Of a stretch of DNA of 64,000 bases, positions 49,904-59,413 are shown one piece after another (position 1 is the stretch's first letter; each line of letters opens with the position of its first letter). The position numbers and the translations under genes are program-made. A model generated the notes under the pieces. That model worked only from the letters and a program-made list of their open reading frames with translations, had not been told where the DNA came from and searched no databases. The stretch covers positions 1 through 64,000 of the forward strand of contig JAVBPE010000003.1 in assembly GCA_031549865.1 (NCBI GenBank), in the 5' to 3' direction. The stretch is from JAVBPE01 sp031549865 (GTDB lineage Bacteria; Bacillota_I; Bacilli_A; Acholeplasmatales; Anaeroplasmataceae).

Positions 49904-50735
49904 TTAAATTTTAAATCTATTTTTTATATTTTCATATTTAGTTTTATATTCTTCTGCTTTTTCTTTACTATTTAAATTTTTAGGTGTATTTTTACCTATA
50001 ATTAAATAACGTTGATCAAATGAATAGTAATGATATGCTTCAAGGCCTTCAGTATTTGGTAGCTGTGCTGATAAATAGGCAAACTCTTCAAAAGTAAAAA
50101 ATGTATGTGTAATAAATATTTCTTCTATGTTTTTTAATTGACTCAAAATACTTAAATAATAATTGCTTTCATACTCTTTAACTATATCTAAATGAAGTCT
50201 CTTTAGTCTAGGCATTTTTAATAAAAATGATAAATCTTTAATATTCAATTTAGAATTAAAAGATGAACAATTATTACAGCCGTATAACTCTAATATTTCA
50301 ATATTTGAATTAGCTAATAATGAAAAATCAGATATTTTATTATAATCCATCATTTTAAAATGTTTAAGTTTTTCATTTTTGCTAAAATCCCATAATGTTG
50401 TTTGTTTTATATTCCAGTAAAAATCAATTATCTCTAAATTAATAAAATCTTCTAATTTGTTCAAATCAAACTTTTATGCATACTAATGAAGTGCCATTGA
50501 CTTTGTATATTTACTTAAAACAGGAAGAATATAATCAAGTTCTTTTTGATTATTAACAGAAACTGATACATGATTTAATTTTAATTGATGATAATGAAAA
50601 TTGTTCCAATTCATATATGGGTTTCTCACTATCTTCATCTTTAAATTCCATAAATTTAATATAACTTTGATATTCTATACCATCAGGATTTTTTAATCGG
50701 TTATTCATATTTATCATTTCTATATATTTATACAT
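49904..50735 (-). pseudogene. broken copy of the leucine-rich-repeat-like gene
   Basis: Compared with 36925-37764, the N-terminal part (YIEMINMNNRLKNPDGIEYQ) is followed after YELEQF by a frameshift near 50600. The other frame continues VSVNNQKELDYILPVLSKYT and then carries two stops near 50480-50495 before rejoining the open part from 50464 (NKLEDFINLEIIDFYW). The ends agree with the intact protein, so it is a decayed duplicate. AGG-type ribosome site weak. Confidence 0.82.
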
Positions 50736-50779
50736 GTTATTATCCTTTGCCTTTATTTAATTATCATTTAAATTAACTT

Positions 50780-50905
50780 ATACATATATTTTTGAATTGG
50801 TTAAAAACTTGAAGTTGAATGCACAGTTTATTTCATTAATCGACTTTCCGCCATTTTAAATTTGATAATTTCCCTGTGCCTTAATAACTAATCATCATTA
50901 ATTAA
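50780..50905 (-). pseudogene. decayed fragments of two nearby genes
   Basis: 50780-50835 resembles the 3' end of the gene at 43361 (43385-43445), and 50850-50905 resembles 46622-46680. The order suggests a segment carrying these ends was duplicated together with the LRR-like gene and then decayed. Confidence 0.45.
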
Positions 50906-50968
50906 CTAAAGTGATACATTTTTAGCTATATCTTTCATTTAAATTTATAAAATGTTTATAGAAATATC

Positions 50969-51937
50969 TTACTCTTCAAAATTAATTTCATTTTCTTTGA
51001 TATTTGATTTTTTTAGTTTTCTTGCCAAAGCAGAATCAATTTTTCCAGCATCATTTTTTTCATACGTACATATCAATGTTATATCTTTATTTTCACAAAG
51101 TTTTTGATAAATAGGCATTTTAAATTTTTTTGTTTTTGTGTACTGAATATTGTTTTCATTATAACCCCAATGTTCAATATATACATGTTTACCTTTATCT
51201 AAATAATTTGGCAAATAAAAGTCTGGTTGTAGTGTTTCTTTTTCAGAAGCACCATATGCCAATTCTTTTTCATATGCATGAGGAATTTCATTTTCAAATA
51301 AATAATTATCAATATCACGTTCTGATTTACTCTTTACAACGTGACCATCTTTGCATGTATACCTACCTTCATAGTCTTCATCTAACAATTCCACATTAGT
51401 ACATCCCGTAATTTTAAAAAGTAATTCTTTATTTTTATATTTGACATAACATGACGCACAAAATAGCAATCCCTCAGTTTGTTTTCCACAAGTTATACAT
51501 TTTGACTTATTATTTGCGCTTATAACAACTACATTATTATCATTTATAATTTCTTCTTCTACCACTTTATCTTTATAATGAATTTCAGTTGTTATAACAT
51601 CATCTTGCTTTTTATCGTTATTTAAAATATCAAGCATTTGTTTTGTATCGTATTTTTTCCAACAAGTTTTACAAAAAGCATAACCATTTGTTTCATCACC
51701 ACATATTACACATTTTTCAAAACCCTCTATTGGTAATTCTGTATAAACCTTAGTTTCACATTTACATTTACTATTAATGTGATGCCAATCATTACAATTA
51801 TCACATAAAACTATTTTTCCATCTTTAAGTTCTTTTGCATGATTCTTACAAAGCCTATCTTTTCTATAGTTCCCCATGTAAGAGTTAGCAGGCGCCCCAC
51901 AAATTGGACAGACTAATTTTTTTTCATCATTTTCCAT
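50969..51937 (-). CDS. zinc-ribbon protein with C-terminal PD-(D/E)XK nuclease-like domain
   Basis: A 322-residue protein. The N-terminal half has four Cys-rich zinc ribbons (CPICGAP, CDNCNDWHH, CVICGDE with CKTC, CITCGKQ with CASC). The C-terminal 130 residues show the restriction fold seen in helicase-associated and Vsr-like nucleases: VKSKSERDIDNYLFENEIPHAYE, LQPDFYLPNY and VYIEHWGY, with Glu, Asp and Glu placed as expected. Such a protein could be a defence or repair nuclease. AGGAG before ATG. It is the only gene between two decayed segments. Confidence 0.7.
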   Translation of the reverse strand: MENDEKKLVCPICGAPANSYMGNYRKDRLCKNHAKELKDGKIVLCDNCNDWHHINSKCKCETKVYTELPIEGFEKCVICGDETNGYAFCKTCWKKYDTKQMLDILNNDKKQDDVITTEIHYKDKVVEEEIINDNNVVVISANNKSKCITCGKQTEGLLFCASCYVKYKNKELLFKITGCTNVELLDEDYEGRYTCKDGHVVKSKSERDIDNYLFENEIPHAYEKELAYGASEKETLQPDFYLPNYLDKGKHVYIEHWGYNENNIQYTKTKKFKMPIYQKLCENKDITLICTYEKNDAGKIDSALARKLKKSNIKENEINFEE

Positions 51938-52098
51938 AAAAAATCTCCTCTTTTAATTTGTTGCATTTTTTTTAAGTTAATACTTATAAAGAAGTTGTTT
52001 CATAGACTTCATCATTGAATGCACTCATATTTAAATATTGTTTGAGTAATACGATATTTTTGTTTCATTTGTTATTTTTTTATTTGATTTTCATCTAG

Positions 52099-52464
52099 TT
52101 AATATAGCATTGGAAGTTCAATTTCGCCAGTTGATATTTTCTTTATTGTATCCTTAGCATTTGAAACAGCTTTCGGAAGTACTCTTGAGTTTGAAGAAAC
52201 AATTGATTCTAATGCATATAAAACTTTGTCAGCTTTTATTATACGTATTGCAGCATTTACTCTAGTGCTCGTTCCTTCAATTTCTCTATCATATGTTCCT
52301 TGTTGGTTAGTATAATATTCATAAATTAAATCTGCTCTTTTACTTTGATTATCCAGTTCATTTACTCTTTTTAACATATCACTTAGTCGCATCCCTAAAA
52401 ATGCTTTCCCGGCTGTTCTTATATCAGCATCAATCTTTGCAATATTTCTTGGAATTTTTTTCAT
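52099..52464 (-). CDS. small protein coupled to the DUF2075 gene
   Basis: A 121-residue helical protein with basic and acidic stretches (FLGMRLSDMLKRVNELDNQ, IRIIKADKVLYALESIVSSNS). It begins directly at the DUF2075 stop codon with AAAGGTGG upstream, so it should be its obligate cotranscribed partner. I know no named family. It ends with LPMLY and has no membrane segment. Confidence 0.6.
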   Translation of the reverse strand: MKKIPRNIAKIDADIRTAGKAFLGMRLSDMLKRVNELDNQSKRADLIYEYYTNQQGTYDREIEGTSTRVNAAIRIIKADKVLYALESIVSSNSRVLPKAVSNAKDTIKKISTGEIELPMLY

Positions 52465-54225
52465 TTAATCCACCTTTGAAGTATTTATATTCATTTTATT
52501 ATCAATTAAATCTTTTATATAATTACGTAAATTTTTATCAACTGCATAAATATATGTCCCATATACACCACGAGTTAATAATACTAAATAAGCATTAATA
52601 ATGTTTTGTACTGTCTTATTAGAATCTTTTGATTTTGAATAAGTATCAATAAATTCATCTAAGTGATATTCAATTTGCTTCGTAATTGGATTATAGGAAA
52701 TATCTTTACCAAATATTACCCCAGCATAGTTTAAATCATGACCTTGAGCAGTATATATACAACCTATTTTATCTACATTTTTATCGTTTGTAATAAAATT
52801 ACTAGCATTAAAATCTTCATTCCAACAATAATTATGACCATCTATTTCAAAATCATAATTTTGCTTATATTGAGTTGTCTTTTTATCTCTTGCTTTTTTG
52901 CGCCAGTAAAAAGATAACCCACTTAACGTTCTACATAATCCTTTGTATTCAATATTTTTCTTTTTTATTGCCTCATGCATAAGATTACAATCATCAAAAA
53001 CTTGAAGATCATACTCTTTTAATGAGCTATAACTAAGTGGATTATTAGTAAACAATCTATGAACAAATTTTATATATTCATTTCCACCTTTTACTCTTAA
53101 CTGGGATTTTAAAATAAACTGGGTAGTATTAAATTCATTTGCAATTATATTAAAGTCCTCTACTCTTACATCTGATTCTTTTACACATTGCATATCATCA
53201 TAAAATAGTACTAGCAGTTTATTAGCTTTAAATTTTAACCAATCTAGTTCAGTTGAGTTTAGAGGTAAGCCTAAAGCTCTATTCACATTATCATGGGTAC
53301 CATAATTTGTAAGTTTCTCTCTTCTTTTTAGCCTATGAGCTTCATCTACAATTAAAACATCATAATCACCTCTAGAAGCTTCTGAAGGAGATACAACATC
53401 AATATGTCTTAATTCTTTAATAGATCTGAATACTTTCTTTACTGTATTTTTAAAACTTGGTACAGCAATAACAAAAGCTATTTTATCATTTCCATATAAT
53501 TTAATTTTTTTAATCAAATCTGCCTTACTAAAGAAGTTTTCTTCATCAAGTATTTCATTATTATCACTATAATCATAATTATTATTTAATATATTAGCAA
53601 TTACGTTAATAAAATAAATTGCTATTAATGATTTTCCTGTACCAGCTCCACCATTTATTATTACATTAGTCCTTGTATTACTTTGAATAGAATTAGAGTA
53701 TATTTGAAGCAATTCTTCTACTACTTTATATTGTTCAGATGTCAATTCTTTATATGGAGAAAATTTAAATATTTCTGAATTTTCAACTTCAAATAAACTT
53801 TTATTTACTAATTTTAATTTTAAAAGTTTATTCCAAATATCAGTAAATATATTTTGATATTCACTTCTTTGATAATAGTTATGAAGCTTTGATTGTCCGC
53901 CATTAGCATTTTGTAGTATGTATTTACCATCAGCATGCATATGAGTAATAAGCATATTTTCAATATCTAAAATAGCGGATTTGTTAAAAGATGCACTACT
54001 CATAATATTTATTTTAGTTAAATTATTTCTTTTCTTATTTTGAAAATGTTGATTCATTCTGTTTATAGCATTTTGAGTTTCACCAATATATACCTCATCT
54101 TCACCAGATAGCATATATACAACAGGCCAATCTTCAGCATGAGAACTTTTTTCTTTAAGTTTATTTATGCCGTCTTTATCAAATGGGTATTGTTCTATTG
54201 TGGATGTAAATATATTTTGTCCCAT
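52465..54225 (-). CDS. GIY-YIG nuclease fused to DUF2075 AAA ATPase
   Basis: A 586-residue protein. Residues 30-110 are a GIY-YIG domain: PVVYMLSGEDEVYIGET, then INRMNQHF with Arg and a later Glu. From about 170 the DUF2075 P-loop ATPase follows: VIINGGAGTGKSLIAIY with Walker A, YDVLIVDEAHRLKR as Walker B, and FYDDMQCVKESDVR. The C-terminal part matches the family block YTAQGHDLNYAGVIFGKDI. It is common in restriction islands and is thought to be a nuclease-translocase. GGGGGA nine bases before ATG. Operon of two genes. Confidence 0.85.
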   Translation of the reverse strand: MGQNIFTSTIEQYPFDKDGINKLKEKSSHAEDWPVVYMLSGEDEVYIGETQNAINRMNQHFQNKKRNNLTKINIMSSASFNKSAILDIENMLITHMHADGKYILQNANGGQSKLHNYYQRSEYQNIFTDIWNKLLKLKLVNKSLFEVENSEIFKFSPYKELTSEQYKVVEELLQIYSNSIQSNTRTNVIINGGAGTGKSLIAIYFINVIANILNNNYDYSDNNEILDEENFFSKADLIKKIKLYGNDKIAFVIAVPSFKNTVKKVFRSIKELRHIDVVSPSEASRGDYDVLIVDEAHRLKRREKLTNYGTHDNVNRALGLPLNSTELDWLKFKANKLLVLFYDDMQCVKESDVRVEDFNIIANEFNTTQFILKSQLRVKGGNEYIKFVHRLFTNNPLSYSSLKEYDLQVFDDCNLMHEAIKKKNIEYKGLCRTLSGLSFYWRKKARDKKTTQYKQNYDFEIDGHNYCWNEDFNASNFITNDKNVDKIGCIYTAQGHDLNYAGVIFGKDISYNPITKQIEYHLDEFIDTYSKSKDSNKTVQNIINAYLVLLTRGVYGTYIYAVDKNLRNYIKDLIDNKMNINTSKVD

Positions 54226-54681
54226 AATGATTATTCCCCCTAATACTTTTTAGTTTCGTAAATTTTGATTTAATTTTATCATATTTTTAGCAAAATATCT
54301 ATAATTTTGACTTAAAGCAGCAATATATCAGTACTTTTTATCAAATATAGTTTTGTATTAAGCTACTTATATTGTTATATTATTTAACATCTTATTCATT
54401 TGATGTATCTAGATGATGGTATAAAATAAAAAAGAATTAATACTTTGAGGTATCAATTCTGCTTATTAATTTGTAATATGAAATAATATTAGGCACTAAG
54501 TATCATTATGAAATATGTTAAGTAATCATTAGCAAGAGGCTTTTTTATAAATTAATGTTATTATTACAATGTGTGCCATGACTACCTAAGTGCTGAAAAA
54601 TTTCTTGTATTCATAGGCTTTCTTTAAGATTGTTTACGTTTTCATACAAATGTCCATTTAAAAATCCCTTATTATGTGCAA
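54226..54681. other. 456-bp gap with one terminator
   Basis: AT-rich DNA without a coding stretch. A hairpin at 54433-54460 (AGAATTAATAC with GTATCAATTCT, one G-T pair) followed on the minus strand by Ts is a terminator, most likely left from the istB transcript. Confidence 0.55.
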
Positions 54682-55250
54682 TTAAGATTCCCTAGTTTTA
54701 TTATGTTTTAATTTATCCTTTAATCTATAAGAAGGACCATCAATATTAAATAGATATGAATGATGTAGTATTCTATCAAGTATAGCTTTAGTAATCATTT
54801 CATCATTACCTAGTATTTGAGGCCATTTATCAAATGTCATATTACTTGTAAATATTGTTGATTTCTTTGTATATCTCAAATCGATTAATTGAAAGAATAA
54901 CTTAGATTCTAAATCTGATATTTCACTAAATCCAACTTCATCAATAATTAATAGCTTGTATCTAAAGTATTGGCTTAATTTTCTTTCTAAAGTTCCTTCA
55001 TTATAAGCATATTTTAAAATACTTATTAACTTATTGAATTTAATAAAATAAACACTATTTCTTCTTATTGCTACTGAATATCCTATTGCGATAGCTAGAT
55101 GTGTTTTACCTACACCAGGATTACCTATAAGAACTGCATTTGTCCCTTCTTCATAAAAATTTGAGTTTATAATTGTTTTTATTTTTTCTTCTTTAACTGT
55201 TGGTTGAAATTCAAAATCATACTCTTCTATAGTTCTTAAAAATGGAAATA
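54682..55250 (-). pseudogene. istB: 5'-truncated istB (IS21-type ATPase)
   Basis: The frame is open without stops through the helper ATPase of IS21 transposition: FLRTIEEYDFEFQPT, Walker A LIGNPGVGKTHLAIA, Walker B KLLIIDEVGFSEISDLES, then TIFTSNMTFDKWPQIL and AILDRILHHSYLFNIDGPSYR, ending at RES. There is no in-frame start: the N-terminal part is cut off by the IS3-type element at about 55262. A possible N-terminal remnant, MATSKT, with its own ribosome site lies on the other side near 56525-56545. The partner istA is missing. Confidence 0.85.
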
Positions 55251-55323
55251 TATACTAAAAAAGTAGACACGGCAAGATAAGAAAATGTATAATAAAATAA
55301 ACACAAAAAGAAAGGACAAACAT

Positions 55324-55608
55324 ATGCCAACAAAAGGAACACGCTATTCAGAAGAATTTAAAAAAAGTATTGTTATGCTCCATCAAAATGGAAAAACTAT
55401 TAATCAATTAGCTGTTGAATATGGTATAACCTGGTCTGCAATTGATAACTGGGTTAAGCAATATAGTGAAGTTAAGATTGATAATGATACTACCCTTACC
55501 GCCTTACAAATTAAAGAACTCCAAAGAAAAAATGCAATGCTTGAAGAAGAGAATTTAATATTAAAAAAAGCCATTGCCATATTCACGCCAAACTCAAGGA
55601 AAGATTAA
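55324..55608 (+). CDS. IS3-family transposase OrfA
   Basis: A 94-residue protein that binds the element ends: a helix-turn-helix in RYSEEFKKSIVMLHQNGKTINQ, YGITWSAIDNWVKQY, and a leucine-zipper-like helix LQIKELQRKNAMLEEEN at the C-terminus. The start is ATG 55324, with AAAGGA seven to eight bases upstream; the open frame reaches back to 55285 without a ribosome site. The A-run at 55563-55569 is the likely -1 frameshift site into orfB. Confidence 0.88.
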   Translation: MPTKGTRYSEEFKKSIVMLHQNGKTINQLAVEYGITWSAIDNWVKQYSEVKIDNDTTLTALQIKELQRKNAMLEEENLILKKAIAIFTPNSRKD

Positions 55609-56468
55609 ATGCTGTTTATACTTTAAGAAATCATCATGATATTAAATTATTATGCAAAGTCTTAAATGTTAATCGTTCTACCTATTATAAGCATTATCAT
55701 TTAAAATCAGCTCCTAGAACTACCGAAAATATTGATATTAAATCTAAAATATTAGAGATTTATGCCTCATCTGATATGCGTTTAGGGGCTGATAAAATCA
55801 GAATTATCTTAGCGGGTGAATATGGCATTAAAATCAGTCTAGGACGTGCTTATCGCTTAATTAATTCTATGCATTTACCTAAAATGTCTACAGTTAAACT
55901 TAAATATAAGAATTTACTTATTAGTGATGAGAATTGTTGTAATAATCTTAATCAAAAATTTGATCAAGATAAACCTAATCTTGTTTGGGTTAGTGACATA
56001 ACTTATATTAAAGTTTGTGGAAGATTTTATTATCTTTGTGTAATTATTGATTTATTTGCTAGAAAGGTAATTGCTTATAAGATATCTTCTAAAATCAATG
56101 AACAATTAACGATTGATACTTTGAATTTAGCTTATAAATTTAGAGGCTGTCCATCTGCTGTTTTATTTCACTCTGATAGAGGATCCCAATATATAAGTAA
56201 GAATTTTAGAAAGAAGATTGATGAACTTAATTTCATTCAATCTTTTTCTAAAAAAGGATATCCTTATGATAATGCAGTAGCAGAATCTTTCTTTAAGTAT
56301 TTTAAAAAGGAAGAATCTAATAGACGTAATTATACTTCTTTATCTGAGCTTGAGCTATCTACTTTTAAATATATTGAAGGCTTCTATAATAAAAAAAGAC
56401 CTCACTCTCATAATGGTGGTCTTACTCCTAATAATAAAGAATATATTTATTTTAATTCTATTAGATAA
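55569..56468 (+). CDS. IS3-family transposase OrfB (made by -1 frameshift)
   Basis: The reading frame is open from the slippery A7 run (55563-55569) to 56468, about 300 codons. It encodes the rve integrase core with the DDE triad: VWVSDITYIKVCG (Asp), VLFHSDRGSQY (Asp) and NAVAESFFKYFKKE (Glu, about 35 residues on). An HTH_21-like region precedes it (DMRLGADKIRIIL at 55773). The first ATG in this frame, 55776, is too late for a full protein, so OrfAB frameshifting is the likely route. It appears intact. Confidence 0.87.
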   Translation, partial: SHCHIHAKLKERLNAVYTLRNHHDIKLLCKVLNVNRSTYYKHYHLKSAPRTTENIDIKSKILEIYASSDMRLGADKIRIILAGEYGIKISLGRAYRLINSMHLPKMSTVKLKYKNLLISDENCCNNLNQKFDQDKPNLVWVSDITYIKVCGRFYYLCVIIDLFARKVIAYKISSKINEQLTIDTLNLAYKFRGCPSAVLFHSDRGSQYISKNFRKKIDELNFIQSFSKKGYPYDNAVAESFFKYFKKEESNRRNYTSLSELELSTFKYIEGFYNKKRPHSHNGGLTPNNKEYIYFNSIR

Positions 56469-56490
56469 TATTTATATTTTTTGGTGTCTT

Positions 56491-57088
56491 ATCTATTGAC
56501 TATGATGCAGCCCGTTTTACTTGTAGCCATAAATTCAATCCCCTTAATTATATTAAAACATAAGAATTAATATGCCTTATTTCTTTACACTTTTATTGTA
56601 ACACGTTGTCAAGAATTTTTTACATTTTTCGTTCTACATTATTTGACAGGTGATAATAATAAAGAAAGTCATTATTTGATGGCCTTATAATTTTGTTCTA
56701 TTACTAATAATTCTTCCCTTAATGCCCAAGTTAAGTTCTTCTTTAGTTTATTTATTCAATAGTTATTTTTGGTACCCTCTTATTGCAAATTTGTATTCTG
56801 TTTTTTAAAATTAAAATTTTTTAATTTACTAATATAAAAACTGATAAAAAAGTATTTGAAAAATGAACTAAATCAATGAAAAAAATGAAATTATTTGGAA
56901 AAATGATTAAAAAAATGTTGCAACTAAGACACTTTTTGGCGTAGTTGCAACAAAAAAGAGGCTTATAGACCTCTTGATTTTATATTATGGCTAGAATTAT
57001 CCATTTTGATACGACTACGCACCAGTGCTATTTTTCAGACGAAAGTTACGCACCCTTGAGGGTAATCGTTAAAATTTTAAAAGTATGT
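56491..57088. other. 600-bp gap: IS21 remnants, GTTGCAAC repeats, terminator and hairpin repeat
   Basis: Minus-strand remnants include a start with MATSKT near 56525-56545 and a short coding-like tail KNLTWALREELLVIEQNYKAIK around 56690-56760. GTTGCAAC occurs twice, at 56917-56924 and 56944-56951. A hairpin AGAGG-CCTCT at 56957-56974, with six Ts on the minus strand, would end the GmrSD transcript. The first copy of the CGCACCC hairpin repeat lies at 57046-57074. Confidence 0.55.
57046..57074 (-). repeat. CGCACCC/GGGTAATCG hairpin repeat, copy A
   Basis: TTACGCACCC-TTGA-GGGTAATCGTTAAAA, just beyond the GmrSD-like stop codon. The arms ACCC and GGGT pair. Related copies lie at 59055-59083 and 59358-59386. 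Confidence 0.6.
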
Positions 57089-58936
57089 TTAATCGCTTTC
57101 TTCATCATTAATAAAGTCTTCCAAAAAATCATATTTATTTACTGTATCTTCATTAAATTTCATATATTCGCACCAATTGTGCTTTGCAAAGTCAATCAAA
57201 GCATTTAATCTTTTATTTTGAGACTCAATACTCCATCTACCATTAATCATATAGCTCTCTAATTCATTTTGACATTTATAAGGCGCCTTGTTGAAATATT
57301 TACTTATTTTTTCAGTTACATCTTTTGCACCTTTACTCGCATTCGCTGATAGCGGATCGATCGTTAAATTGCCAATACTATTAAGATATTCTCTATTAAA
57401 TTTTTCACCATGTCCTACAACAATAATTCTTTCATCAGCAAAAACTCTCGAATGTTCATTGCTATTTTTTCTAGCTACAATATGTTCAATTGTAAGATTA
57501 GTATTTTTCCCTTTTACCTTTTTTAAATCTTCGTGCGGCATTAGCGTGCTAATTGGTTGTTTTGTATTTCTTAAATAATTTTCATACTTCCAAAAAAAAT
57601 AATTTTTTATAGTTGAACTATATTTATTATAAAAGTTATTGTCACATAAGGCTTTAATAAAGCTTTCATCAGTACCCACATCTTGATCTTCAATTAATTT
57701 GATAATTGATTTTTTTAAAGATGGAAAATCACCGTCAAATTTTTTTGCAAGCTCATACCATTTAGTTTGAAATTTGCTCGTTAAATAATTTTGAATTACA
57801 TACACTCTAAAAACAAAAATTTCAATAAGACGACAAACTATTTTGAAATTTATTTTTTCATTATTGTCAAAACGATAAGCTTTAATTAATAATGGATAAA
57901 AATTCGATAAAATATCCAGTGCTATTAAATCTTTTAATTCATCAAAAGATTCTTTGAAAATATTTTTTATAGACGAGAAAGATTCTTTAATATTCAGTGT
58001 GTATTGCTCAACATATTTAATGAAGCCAGCTTCATCATTATTAGTAAAAAAAAGTTCTACTTTGCTCTTCATAAACTCCATGTAATGTTGATATTCTTTT
58101 TTACCAGTCGTATGCCAGTTTTCATACGCAATAAATGTATATTGCAAAATTGAGTCTTCACCTATTTGTTTTCCCTCAAATGATGCATAATCTTGATATA
58201 TGTTATTGAATCTAGTTTGAATCTTTTCTAAAACTTGTTCAGAATCATTTAACAATGATGCTTTATACATTAAATAACTTTTTGTTTTTTCAATATTAGT
58301 TAATAACTTCCCTCGATCATTCGTTGTTTCAAAAATGAGCGAAGCTTCTGATCTGCTACCTACTAAATATATAAGTATGTTCGTAGAGAGTATTCTATCG
58401 ATAATAGGCAATATCTCTGTTATATTACAATTTTTAAGAAGCTCATTAAATTTCATCTTTAAATAATGTAGTTTTTGCTGAGACGGAGTTCTAAAACTAT
58501 CACTATACTTATTGTCATTTAATATATAAGTATGAAAAAAATCATTATCATCAGTTTGTAAATTTAAGACAAAGTTGCTTTTGTAATAAATAAAATATCT
58601 TTGCAAATCTTTTATATTGTCATCATAGATATCTTTAGATGTTTCTTGTTGCAATCGATAAATTAAACATTTAACAAATACTATAAGCGTTGTTAATCTT
58701 TGCTGACCATCTACAATATCATATTTTTCATTCGAAGAATTTTCATCATTTCGAATTTGTAATAAAATTGTTCCATAATAATATCTTTTATTTGCTCCAT
58801 TATAATTCGCTTTGAAATCATCGAAAAAATCATTTATTTGTTTATCTTCCCATGCATAATTTCTTTGATACTCTGGTATGAAAAATATCTTATTTCCTGT
58901 AAATACTTCACTTAAAGATTATCTACCGCTTTCCAC
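57089..58936 (-). pseudogene. GmrSD-like (DUF262-DUF1524) type IV restriction gene with an early nonsense codon
   Basis: The frame encodes about 615 codons. It holds the DUF262 N-terminus (EVFTGNKIFFIPEYQRNYAW, IVDGQQRLTTLIVF) and the C-terminal DUF1524 HNH-like part (NLTIEHIVARKNSNEHS, LNSIGNLTIDPLSANASKG). Such enzymes cut glucosylated or modified phage DNA. AGGAG precedes a GTG at 58934-58936, and codon six is TAA (58919-58921); after it the frame is open to the end. No other start exists before the TTG at 58652-58654, which would lose the DUF262 motif. It is therefore probably inactive, or read through. Confidence 0.82.
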
Positions 58937-59054
58937 TTATATTACGCTCCTATTACTATTAAAATTATTACTTATAATTATATCATAGTTTTAACAAACA
59001 ATCTATAAATACAACATTCCCCAACCTATAATTTTATATTTTCTCAAATTCCAA

Positions 59055-59083
59055 TTTCACGCACCCTTGTAGGTAATCGTTAT
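59055..59083 (-). repeat. CGCACCC/GGTAATCG hairpin repeat, copy B
   Basis: Same layout as copy A, but the arm reads AGGTAATCG, so the hairpin has a mismatch. It is followed at 59102 by a second GTAATCGTTAAA. Confidence 0.5.
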
Positions 59084-59357
59084 ATTGTTGATTTTTATTG
59101 AGTAATCGTTAAATAGTTAAAATTTGATTATTTATTTGCTGATATAAGACTACCTATTTTGATACTAAAACTTATAACTTCAATAAAGAATTGGTGAAAC
59201 AAAGGCAAAACAAAGGTTCTTTACAAAAATAATCATAAAAAAGGCAATGAAAAAGGCTTAATACAAATTGTTAGATTGTATCAAACCTATGCTTTTTATT
59301 TGAATAGGATTACCATAATAATGCAAGTGCGCACCCTTGTAAATTTTTTGCAAGTTT

Positions 59358-59386
59358 TTACGCACCCCAAAGGGTAATCGTTAAAA
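59358..59386 (-). repeat. CGCACCC/GGGTAATCG hairpin repeat, copy D
   Basis: TTACGCACCCC-AA-AGGGTAATCGTTAAAA. It lies 28 bases past the hsdR stop, in a position equivalent to copy A past the GmrSD-like gene. Confidence 0.6.
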
Positions 59387-59413
59387 GGCTGTAAATAAAA
59401 TATAAGAATATAT

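Larger units (their letters stand above)
55262..56490 (+). mobile_element. IS3-family insertion sequence
   Basis: An element of about 1.2 kb with orfA and orfB overlapping through a slippery run. Short imperfect inverted ends, around TAGACAC at 55264-55270 and GTGTCTTA at 56484-56491, mark the borders approximately. It interrupts istB. I could not identify a clear target duplication. Confidence 0.8.
58937..59413. other. 480-bp gap with three hairpin-repeat copies
   Basis: AT-rich DNA between hsdR and the GmrSD-like gene. It holds repeat copies at 59055-59083 and 59358-59386, a half copy GCGCACCCTTGT at 59329-59340, and a GTAATCGTTAAA fragment at 59102-59113. No coding sequence is seen. Confidence 0.6.

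Noticed and set aside
50969..51937. Complementary plus-strand open frame at 51130-51399
   Set aside because: It lies within the zinc-ribbon nuclease gene on the other strand and has no start signal.
58655..58921. GmrSD-like protein starting at the TTG at 58654
   Set aside because: This start would remove the conserved DGQQRLTT motif, which is present upstream in frame, so the short version is not the original gene.
57001..59386. CRISPR array from the CGCACCC repeats
   Set aside because: Copies are few, far apart and variable in spacing; they are hairpins near gene ends instead.
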